Shown piece after piece: positions 1 through 5,562 of a stretch of 7,596 nucleotides of DNA (positions within the stretch are counted from its first letter, which is position 1; each line of letters begins with the position of its first letter). The translations under genes and the position numbers were made by a program. A model generated the notes under the pieces. The model searched no databases. It worked only from the letters and a program-made list of their open reading frames with translations, and was not told the origin of the DNA. Source of the DNA: an uncultured Candidatus Competibacteraceae bacterium (lineage in GTDB: Bacteria > Pseudomonadota > Gammaproteobacteria > Competibacterales > Competibacteraceae); the NCBI GenBank assembly GCA_937872125.1, contig CALMNY010000377.1, forward strand, positions 1 to 7,596, given 5' to 3'.

Positions 1-1899
1 GAGGAAATGATCAAGCTGCCGGTGGTGCTGGAAACCGAGCCGAACTGGCAGCAATGCCTCGCCGACGCCATCGGTCGCCGCGACGCCCTGCACAAGCTGG
101 CCGACGAAGAACGCCGCACCGGCGCGGCCTACTTGCGCCCCATCGTGCTGATTCAGGCCGAACCGCGCCGCGCCGGCGTCGAGACGCTGGACACCGCGCG
201 GGTCCGGGCTGAACTCATCAACAACCACCGCATTCCCGCCGAGGCCATCGTCATCGCCACCGGCGAGGAACGGGGACTGGAGCGCATCGAGGCGGACTAC
301 AAGCGGGGCATTAGCGACCCGGCCTGCCCGGTGAAATTCGTCATCACCCAGAAAGCCCTGGCCGAGGGCTGGGATTGCCCGTTCGCCTACATCCTGGTCA
401 GCATGGCCGCGCTGCATTCGGCCACGGCGGTGGAGCAACTGCTGGGGCGCGTGCTGCGCCAACCCGACGCCCGCCGTCGCGGCAACCGCCTGCTCAATCA
501 GTCCTACGCCTTCGTCGTCTCCCGCAGCTTCGCCGAAACCGCCAATGCCTTGCGCGACCGATTGGTGACGGGCGCCGGCTTCGAGCGCCGCGAAGTGACC
601 GACTTTGTCACTGCCGCCCGCGCCGAACAGACCCGGCGCGATCTGTTTAGCGTTCGACCGGTGACGATAGCCTTGTCGGAAAAACCGGACCTGAAGCGCG
701 TACCCAAAGCCGTTCGGGACAAAGTGACCTGGGACGGTCAGGGCAACAGGCTGACGATCAGCGCGCCCCTGACCGAGGATGAAACCGAAATCCTCAAGGC
801 GTCGGTCACGACCGAAACGGCGGCAGCCGCTATCGTCGAGGCCGCTCAAACCAGCCGCGCCACGGCCAGCGAATTCTTTCAAACTCCGGCGGAACGGGGC
901 GAACGGTTTCGCATTCCACAACTGGCGCTCCGCCAGCCCTCACCCCTGACTCCTCTCCCAGAGGGAGAGGGGAAGCCATGGGTCTTGTTCGATGACCCGG
1001 AGGTATTGGAGTACCCGTGGGACCTTTCACCCTACGACGCCGCGCCGACCGCCGACGATTTGACGCTGCTGGGCGCGGGTCTCACCGTGTCCGAAGGCGG
1101 CGAGATTGATGTGGACGCCGCCAGTGGCAAACTGATGTCGCGCTTTCTGCCGGAACTGCAACGCGATCTCGGCCTGGCCTACCTGCCCGAACATTGGGAT
1201 GTGGTGCGGCTAGCGGCCTGGTTGTGCCGCAACCTGCCCGAACCTTCGCTGACCCACGCCAGCAAACAGGCTTTTGTCGCCGCGTGGCTTTCTGCGTTGT
1301 TGCAACAAGACGGCTTTACGCTGGCTCGCGCCAACCTGCAAAAATTCCTCATCCGCAATCTGATCGCAGCGCGCATCCGGGCCTTGCGCCAGCAGGCCGT
1401 GACCCAGGCGTTTCAGCAAACGCTGTTCGGCGACGATGCGGCAGCGCGCGTGGCAGTCAGCGATCTCTACGCCTTCGAGTTCCACCCCCAGGCCTACGCG
1501 CCCAGCCGCGACTACGACGGCCGGTTCGGCCATTTTGATTTCCGCAGGCACTATTACGGGCGCATCGGCGATTTCGACAGCAAGGAAGAATTTGAATGCG
1601 CCTGCTGGCTGGATACGCAGGCCCAGAAAGGGCGGCTGCAATTCTGGGTGCGCAATCTGGTTCGGCGCGAGGGCTGCGCGTTCTTCCTGCAAAAAGCCGA
1701 CGGCCGGTTCTATCCCGACTTCCTGTGCCAGTTGCCCGGCGCGATCCTCGCCGTGGAATACAAGGGCGCCGACCGCTGGAAAGCCGCCGAGGATGATCGG
1801 CTGATTGGCGGGCTGTGGGCCGAACTGTCCGGGGGACGCTGCCGCTTCGTGATGGTGAAGGAGAAGCGGTGGGACTGGATCGAGGAGCGATTGCCTTGA
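1..1899 (+). CDS. Type III restriction (Res)-type helicase-endonuclease, C-terminal part
   Basis: This is the 3' part of an ATP-dependent DNA helicase fused to a nuclease, of the type III restriction Res-subunit class. The frame is open to the left edge (codons GAG GAA precede the first ATG at 7), and the helicase ATP-binding half with Walker A and DEAD/DEAH motifs is missing, so the gene starts upstream. Numbering from that ATG: RPIVLIQAE (44-52) resembles motif IV; FVITQKALAEGWDCP (111-125) is motif V; AVEQLLGRVLRQP (141-153) is motif VI with its Q..GR..R pattern. The C-terminus carries a PD-(D/E)XK nuclease: D571 in FYPDF, then E584 and K586 in VEYKG, with possible acidic partners in KEEFE (526-530). 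Residues 311-322 are encoded by a palindromic repeat and look foreign to the family. A methylase (Mod) partner, if there is one, would lie outside the window. It could instead be a solo defence or repair helicase. Family confidence is high; restriction activity is inferred. Confidence 0.88.
   Translation, partial: EEMIKLPVVLETEPNWQQCLADAIGRRDALHKLADEERRTGAAYLRPIVLIQAEPRRAGVETLDTARVRAELINNHRIPAEAIVIATGEERGLERIEADYKRGISDPACPVKFVITQKALAEGWDCPFAYILVSMAALHSATAVEQLLGRVLRQPDARRRGNRLLNQSYAFVVSRSFAETANALRDRLVTGAGFERREVTDFVTAARAEQTRRDLFSVRPVTIALSEKPDLKRVPKAVRDKVTWDGQGNRLTISAPLTEDETEILKASVTTETAAAAIVEAAQTSRATASEFFQTPAERGERFRIPQLALRQPSPLTPLPEGEGKPWVLFDDPEVLEYPWDLSPYDAAPTADDLTLLGAGLTVSEGGEIDVDAASGKLMSRFLPELQRDLGLAYLPEHWDVVRLAAWLCRNLPEPSLTHASKQAFVAAWLSALLQQDGFTLARANLQKFLIRNLIAARIRALRQQAVTQAFQQTLFGDDAAARVAVSDLYAFEFHPQAYAPSRDYDGRFGHFDFRRHYYGRIGDFDSKEEFECACWLDTQAQKGRLQFWVRNLVRREGCAFFLQKADGRFYPDFLCQLPGAILAVEYKGADRWKAAEDDRLIGGLWAELSGGRCRFVMVKEKRWDWIEERLP
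937..974 (+). repeat. Palindromic repeat, copy 1, inside the Res-type gene
   Basis: This is a GC-rich imperfect palindrome beginning with a CCCTCACCCC-type arm. The core stem is perfect: CCTCTCCC at 952-959 pairs with GGGAGAGG at 963-970 around the 3-nt loop AGA. It resembles the interspersed palindromic repeats common between genes in GC-rich gammaproteobacteria, but here it lies inside a coding region. It adds 36 nt in frame and encodes PSPLTPLPEGEG (residues 311-322 of the visible protein). Two degenerate copies in the same orientation lie at 4050-4090 and 5531-5560. Confidence 0.75.
1882..1887 (+). promoter_or_regulatory. Ribosome binding site supporting the TTG start at 1896
   Basis: GAGGAG lies 8 nt before TTG 1896, inside the last codons of the upstream gene. 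It supports a short start that overlaps the TGA stop (TTGA). A competing site, AAGGAG at 1858-1863, lies 5 nt before GTG 1869 and would add nine residues. I prefer 1896 because the protein then begins directly with its first membrane helix, but the sequence does not settle the choice. Confidence 0.5.
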
Positions 1900-3395
1900 C
1901 CCACGCTCTTCTGTTCTCCGTTTTCGTCATCGCCTCCTGCGGGCTGATCTACGAACTGATCGCCGGCACGCTGGCCAGCTATCTGCTGGGCGATTCCGTC
2001 ACCCAGTTTTCCACCATCATCGGGACCTATCTGTTCGCGATGGGCATCGGCTCCTGGCTGTCGCGCTACGTGGTCCGGGGGCTGATCGCGCGCTTCATCC
2101 AAATCGAGCTGGCGGTAGGCATTCTGGGCGGCTTTTCCGCGCCGGCGCTGTTCCTGATCTTCGCCTGGGGGGGCGCGTTCCGGCTGGCGCTATACGCCCT
2201 GGTGCTGCTGGTCGGCATTCTGGTCGGGCTGGAAATCCCGCTGGTCATGCGCATCCTCAAGCAGCAATTCGCCTTCAAGGACCTGGTGGCGCAGGTGCTG
2301 ACTCTGGATTATCTGGGCGCGCTGGCGGTGTCGCTGCTGTTCCCGATCCTGCTGGCCCCGCACCTGGGCCTGAACCGCACCAGCCTGCTGTTCGGCCTGC
2401 TCAACGTACTGGTCGCAGCTTGGGCGCTGTGGCTGTTCCGCGACCAGTTGCCGGGACTGCGCTGGCTGCGCGGCCAGTGCGTGGCCGCAATTCTGGCGCT
2501 GATCGCTGGCCTGATCGCCGCCGACTGGATCACCGCCCTGGCCGAGGAGAATCTGTACGCCGACGAAATCGTGCTGGCCCGCAGTTCGCCCTATCAGCGC
2601 ATCGTGCTGACCCGCTGGCAGGACGATCTCCGGCTGTTCCTCAACAACAACCTGCAATTCAGTTCCCGCGACGAATACCGCTATCACGAGGCGCTGGTGC
2701 ATCCGGGTCTGAGCGCGACGCCGGGCGCGCGGCGGGTGCTGGTGCTGGGCGGCGGCGACGGCTTGGCGGTGCGCGAAATCCTGCGCTACGACTCGGTCGA
2801 AACCGTGACCCTGGTGGACCTCGACCCGGAGATGACCCGACTGTTTTCCCGCCATCCCCTGTTGACCCCACTGAACGAGAACGCCCTGAATTCGCCCAAG
2901 GTGCGGATCGTCAACGCCGATGCGTTCAAATGGCTGGAACAAAATGCGGAGCAATTTGATTTCATCGTGGTGGACTTCCCGGACCCCAGCAACTACTCAC
3001 TGGGCAAGCTGTACAGCAACGTGTTCTACCGGTTGCTGCAGAAACATCTGGCGGCCAACGGCGCGGTAGTGGTGCAAACCACCTCGCCGCTGTACGCCCG
3101 GCAGTCGTTCTGGTGCATCGTCCGCACCATCGAGAGCGCCGGGCTGATCGTGACGCCGTATCATGCTTACATCCCGGCCTTCGGCGAATGGGGCTTCGCA
3201 CTGGCCACCCGCCAGCCCTGGCAACCGCCCGCCCGCTATCCGCCCGGTCTGCGCTTCCTGACGCCGGAGATCACCGCGACCTTGCTTCAGTTTCCGCCGG
3301 ACATGGCTCCGGTCGAGGCCGAGGTCAACCGCCTCAATAATCAGATTCTGGTGCGGTACTACGAACAGGAATGGCGACAGGTGACGCAGCAGTAA
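1896..3395 (+). CDS. speE: Membrane-anchored polyamine aminopropyltransferase (spermidine synthase-like)
   Basis: This predicted 499-residue inner-membrane enzyme would transfer an aminopropyl group from decarboxylated S-adenosylmethionine to a diamine such as putrescine. Residues 1-212 hold about seven hydrophobic helices (near 5-24, 38-56, 70-92, 97-118, 135-155, 164-181 and 194-212), which mark the membrane-fused SpeE subfamily. The catalytic domain follows: SPYQRIVL (231-238), the YHE motif (263-265), the nucleotide-binding GGGDG (285-289), VDLD (307-310), and VVDFPDP (358-364), whose aspartates match the D..DP active-site motif of spermidine synthases. The TTG start overlaps the stop of the helicase-nuclease gene, implying cotranscription and perhaps translational coupling. 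GTG 1869 is an alternative start. Soluble SpeE is about 290 residues, so the extra length is the membrane domain. Family assignment is strong; the exact diamine substrate cannot be read from the sequence. Confidence 0.88.
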   Translation: MTHALLFSVFVIASCGLIYELIAGTLASYLLGDSVTQFSTIIGTYLFAMGIGSWLSRYVVRGLIARFIQIELAVGILGGFSAPALFLIFAWGGAFRLALYALVLLVGILVGLEIPLVMRILKQQFAFKDLVAQVLTLDYLGALAVSLLFPILLAPHLGLNRTSLLFGLLNVLVAAWALWLFRDQLPGLRWLRGQCVAAILALIAGLIAADWITALAEENLYADEIVLARSSPYQRIVLTRWQDDLRLFLNNNLQFSSRDEYRYHEALVHPGLSATPGARRVLVLGGGDGLAVREILRYDSVETVTLVDLDPEMTRLFSRHPLLTPLNENALNSPKVRIVNADAFKWLEQNAEQFDFIVVDFPDPSNYSLGKLYSNVFYRLLQKHLAANGAVVVQTTSPLYARQSFWCIVRTIESAGLIVTPYHAYIPAFGEWGFALATRQPWQPPARYPPGLRFLTPEITATLLQFPPDMAPVEAEVNRLNNQILVRYYEQEWRQVTQQ

Positions 3396-3449
3396 TGATG
3401 CTTTCCCGCGCCTGCCAGCAGGTGAGAGAAGTGAGCGATTACCATTCTC
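3396..3449. other. Convergent intergenic gap
   Basis: These 54 bp separate the stop codons of the rightward aminopropyltransferase gene and the leftward Uma2 gene. The only structure is a short inverted repeat, CCTG/CAGG, at 3411-3422. No run of T follows it on either strand, so a classical intrinsic terminator is not visible although convergent transcripts must end here. Confidence 0.5.
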
Positions 3450-4022
3450 TTATGGCAGCAGCCCGGTATCTTCGTACAGATCATCCAGCGCCAACGCAAG
3501 GCGGGTGTCGCCACAGGCGATTTCGACCACATCCTCACGATCCAGAGTCTGTTCGGTCCAGCGATCTTCCGCCACCCGCGTTAACAGCCGCGCTTTCACG
3601 CGATCGGCGTCCACCAGCAGGTAGTAGCGCAGGCTGGGAATACTCTGGTAGTGCAGCCACTTCTCGCGCTGGTCGGTGGCGGCGGTCGCAGGCGACAGCA
3701 CCTCGGCGATGAAGCAAGGCGCGGTCTTGTAAATTGGGTGATCATCCTGGTCATCACAGACCAGCATCACATCCGGGTAGTAATAGCTTCGGTAGCCAGC
3801 GATACGCAGCTTCATGTCGGACATGAAAGCGCGGCAGGAATGGCCGCGCGTTGCCAGCCGCAAGTGGAAAAAGATGTTGCCGGCGATCCGGTTATGACGT
3901 TCACTGGCGCCCGCCATGGCGAAGATCGCGCCAGCGACATATTCATGTTTCTCTTTAGCCCGGCTTTCCCAGTCGAGATAGTCGGACTCGCTTATCAGCA
4001 GGTTTTTGGCAGTGGCGCCCAT
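3450..4022 (-). CDS. Uma2 family (DUF820) putative endonuclease
   Basis: This 190-residue protein belongs to the Uma2/DUF820 family, predicted PD-(D/E)XK-fold nucleases with no settled biological role. It opens with the typical segment around SESDYLDWESRAKEKHEYVAG. The putative active site is intact: YYPDVMLV supplies the aspartate, CFIAEVLSPAT the glutamate, and DQREKW the lysine, followed by the conserved YQSIPSLRYYLLVD strand. The chosen ATG at 4022 has AAGGAG (4032-4037) 9 nt upstream. The frame stays open to an ATG at 4118, but that extension (MSHAAGSLKF...) translates a palindromic repeat and is unlike the family. The gene lies 126 bp after the DUF533 gene on the same strand and may be a late addition to that transcript, since Uma2 genes are often scattered in many copies per genome. 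Family call confident; function unknown. Confidence 0.87.
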   Translation of the reverse strand: MGATAKNLLISESDYLDWESRAKEKHEYVAGAIFAMAGASERHNRIAGNIFFHLRLATRGHSCRAFMSDMKLRIAGYRSYYYPDVMLVCDDQDDHPIYKTAPCFIAEVLSPATAATDQREKWLHYQSIPSLRYYLLVDADRVKARLLTRVAEDRWTEQTLDREDVVEIACGDTRLALALDDLYEDTGLLP

Positions 4023-4031
4023 GCTGGCGTT

Positions 4032-4037
4032 CTCCTT
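4032..4037 (-). promoter_or_regulatory. Ribosome binding site fixing the Uma2 start
   Basis: AAGGAG on the minus strand sits 9 nt before ATG 4022. It supports the 190-residue product over the longer frame that begins at 4118 and runs through the palindromic repeat. Confidence 0.65.
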
Positions 4038-4049
4038 GATGCGATGATT

Positions 4050-4090
4050 CTCAGCCCCCATCCCACCTCGCCGGCAAGTGGGCGAGGGGA
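4050..4090 (+). repeat. Palindromic repeat, copy 2, upstream of the Uma2 gene
   Basis: This diverged copy has the same orientation and general layout as the one at 937-974: CTCA, a C-rich arm, then a G-rich arm ending GAGGGGA. Perfect arms CCTCGCC (4066-4072) and GGCGAGG (4081-4087) can pair. An alternative pairing joins CCCAC (4062-4066) to GTGGG (4078-4082). It lies between the DUF533 stop and the Uma2 start, so it would be in the Uma2 leader or a DUF533-Uma2 transcript, where it could stabilise or end RNA. No T-run follows it. Confidence 0.6.
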
Positions 4091-4148
4091 ATTTCAGGCT
4101 CCCGGCGGCATGACTCAATGGGCGGACAGCCGCGCTGGTTCCGTTGTC

Positions 4149-4979
4149 TCAACCGTATAGCGGCGCCAAACCTAACTGCGCGTGGATGCCGTTGACGGTC
4201 TGGGCATCCAAACCGAGACCCTGGGCAAGTTGCTGCATGTAGCTGATTTCAGCAGGCATATCCAGATTGATGGCCATCAGGGACACTGCATAGATCTGCG
4301 GCGTCATCTCCTGGGTGATGTCGGCGAAGAAATCGAAATTCAACGGCTTGCTGATTTCATCACGGATAAACGCCGCTTCCTGGGGATCAATGTCACCCAA
4401 CCTGGAAACGATCTTCTCCTGCTCTTCGGCGTCAATCTGACCGTCGGCCTTGGCGGCGTTGATCATGGCCTTGATGAAGGCCAAAGCCTGCTGGTGAGCC
4501 TGGGCGGCATCCACCGCCGGGGGCGTCTGCCCGGACGCGGCGTCCGTCAACGCCAGGGCGGCCAGCGAGGATTGGCCTGAGACGGCGCCGCGCTGGCTGA
4601 ACATTTGCAGGGCGATCATCGCCAGGCTGCCGAGCACGCCGGCCATGTTGGAGCCGCCAGGAGCAGCGCTGCCCTGGGGCCGAACGCCACTGGTCAAGCT
4701 GCCGAGGAGGTCGGCCAAGCCGCCGCCGGCCCCGCCGCTCTGGGCGCCACCTTTGGTCAGGCTGCCGAGGAGGTCGGTCAGGCCACCGCCGGCCCCGCCG
4801 CTCTGGGCGCTGCTGCGGGTCAGGCTGCCGAGGAGATCGGTCAGACCGCCGCCGGCCCCGCTGCTCTGCACGCCGCCTCGGGTCAGGCCGTCAAGCAATT
4901 GACCGAGAATTTGTCCGCCCGGCCCCGAGGACGTGGCGTTATTGCCCAACAGGCTGCCCAGCAACTTTAATGGATCCAT
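4149..4979 (-). CDS. DUF533 (YebE/TerB-like) protein with Gly/Leu-rich repeats
   Basis: This is a 276-residue protein. The C-terminal part (about 160-276) is a DUF533 domain, related to the all-helical TerB fold: AFIKAMINAAKADGQIDAEE (167-186) carries the typical acidic ADGxIDxEE loop, followed by helices, MAINLDMPAE (235-244) and an LAQGLGLD stretch. The N-terminal half is low complexity: three 21-residue repeats of the form SGGAGGGLTDLLGSLT span about 35-97, and a degenerate relative lies in the first 34 residues. A short hydrophobic segment, MAGVLGSLAMIALQMF (112-127), may contact or cross the membrane, as proposed for YebE. ATG 4979 has AAAGGGG a few bases upstream. The gene follows kbp by 72 bp on the same strand. 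TerB-like domains are linked to metal and envelope stress systems, which agrees with the TelA gene upstream. The precise role is unknown. Confidence 0.85.
   Translation of the reverse strand: MDPLKLLGSLLGNNATSSGPGGQILGQLLDGLTRGGVQSSGAGGGLTDLLGSLTRSSAQSGGAGGGLTDLLGSLTKGGAQSGGAGGGLADLLGSLTSGVRPQGSAAPGGSNMAGVLGSLAMIALQMFSQRGAVSGQSSLAALALTDAASGQTPPAVDAAQAHQQALAFIKAMINAAKADGQIDAEEQEKIVSRLGDIDPQEAAFIRDEISKPLNFDFFADITQEMTPQIYAVSLMAINLDMPAEISYMQQLAQGLGLDAQTVNGIHAQLGLAPLYG
4692..4943 (-). repeat. 63-bp tandem repeat inside the DUF533 gene
   Basis: Units begin at GGTCA(A/G)G on the plus strand at 4692, 4755, 4818 and 4881, exactly 63 bp apart. The first three match closely; the fourth (from 4881) decays after about 20 bases. 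Each unit encodes 21 residues of the pattern GGLxDLLGSLT plus a Ser/Gly/Ala/Gln linker. Since 63 is a multiple of three, copy-number change would keep the frame, so length variation by slippage or recombination is likely between strains. Confidence 0.85.
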
Positions 4980-5004
4980 TTTTCACCCCTTTGGTGATCG
5001 GTGT

Positions 5005-5032
5005 GGGGATGATGGCGGACACCATCATCCCC
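5005..5032 (-). other. Perfect 11-bp hairpin between kbp and the DUF533 gene
   Basis: GGGGATGATGG (5005-5015) and CCATCATCCCC (5022-5032) are exact reverse complements around a 6-nt loop. The hairpin begins 19 nt after the kbp stop and ends 25 nt before the DUF533 start, both on the minus strand. No U-tract follows, so it is not a classical intrinsic terminator. It may be a 3'-end stabiliser, a partial attenuator or an operator-like inverted repeat. Confidence 0.5.
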
Positions 5033-5051
5033 CCGTGGATTATCCTGGCGT

Positions 5052-5483
5052 TCAGCCGAGCGGAATGCGGATTTTCTGGCCGACGTAAATCTTGTCGGGG
5101 TCCTTGATGACTTCGCGGTTGGCTTCAAAAATCTTGGGATAAGCCGAGGCGTTGCCCAGGAATTTTTTGGCGATGGACGACAGAGTATCGCCCGACTGGA
5201 TCACGTAATACTCCACCTTGCCGGTCTGCGGCGGCGCTTTCAACTGATCGGCGGAAACCCCGGCGACGCCTTGCACGTTGCCCGCCAGCAGGACAGCTTT
5301 TTCCATGGCTTCCGGGGTGATGGCGTCCCCGGAGAGCTGAACCTGGCCATCCTTGAACTGGACGTCCAGATTTTTAACGCCGGGATTGGCGGCCTCGATT
5401 TCCTCCTTGATCTTGGCGGCGGGATCGTCGCCGGCGCCGAACAGTTTCTTACCCTGGTTGATGACGAAATCGAACAGTCCCAT
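5052..5483 (-). CDS. kbp: Potassium-binding protein Kbp (YgaU/LysM), BON-LysM
   Basis: This 143-residue protein matches E. coli Kbp (formerly YgaU, also annotated LysM; about 149 residues) along its whole length. It starts MGLFDFVINQGKKLFG, close to the E. coli N-terminus, with no signal peptide, so it should be cytoplasmic despite its LysM domain. A BON domain spans about 22-83 (VQFKDGQVQLSGDA, then GNVQGVAGV). A LysM domain spans about 92-141 (YYVIQSGDTLSSIAKKF, then KIFEANREVIKDPDKIYVGQ). E. coli Kbp binds K+ and changes conformation, and a similar sensor or buffer role is inferred here. ATG 5483 has a GAGGAG ribosome site (5490-5495) 6 nt upstream. The gene follows the SPFH gene by 79 bp on the same strand, and that gap holds a palindromic repeat, so it may be partly independent of the TelA-SPFH pair. 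Confidence 0.92.
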   Translation of the reverse strand: MGLFDFVINQGKKLFGAGDDPAAKIKEEIEAANPGVKNLDVQFKDGQVQLSGDAITPEAMEKAVLLAGNVQGVAGVSADQLKAPPQTGKVEYYVIQSGDTLSSIAKKFLGNASAYPKIFEANREVIKDPDKIYVGQKIRIPLG

Positions 5484-5530
5484 GGTGCTCTCCTCAAGTT
5501 TATTGCAGTTGTGTAAAAGACTCTCTCACT

Positions 5531-5560
5531 CTCAACCCCCCTCCCATCGGGAGAGAAGAG
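5531..5560 (+). repeat. Palindromic repeat, copy 3, between the SPFH and kbp genes
   Basis: This degenerate copy of the repeat seen at 937-974 has the same orientation: CTCAACCCC followed by a short stem, CTCCC (5541-5545) with GGGAG (5549-5553), loop ATC. It lies immediately downstream of the SPFH stop codon and upstream of the kbp ribosome site. It may separate the two transcripts or stabilise the SPFH mRNA end. Confidence 0.5.
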
Positions 5561-5562
5561 TT

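Noticed and set aside
1815..1895. ATG 1815 as start of the aminopropyltransferase
   Set aside because: It would overlap the nuclease gene by 85 bp and add a charged segment with no family likeness. Starts at 1896 or 1869 have better ribosome sites.
1..1899. Complete restriction-modification system
   Set aside because: No methyltransferase gene is visible and the helicase N-terminal half is outside the window, so only a Res-type fragment can be claimed.
2190..2954. 254-codon minus-strand frame opposite the aminopropyltransferase gene
   Set aside because: It is His/Gln/Arg-rich with no family features and lies wholly inside a well-supported gene on the other strand.
4023..4118. N-terminal extension of the Uma2 frame to ATG 4118
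   Set aside because: The added residues translate the palindromic repeat and are unlike Uma2 proteins; ATG 4022 has an AAGGAG site at suitable spacing.
4605..4970. Plus-strand frames through the tandem repeat region
   Set aside because: They stay open only because the repeat period is a multiple of three. The minus-strand frame has the DUF533 domain and a start with a ribosome site.
5499..5530. Possible promoter for kbp: minus-strand TGCAATAAA at 5499-5507 in an AT-richer patch
   Set aside because: It resembles an extended -10 element, but no convincing -35 hexamer lies 16-18 nt upstream, so it is too weak to annotate.
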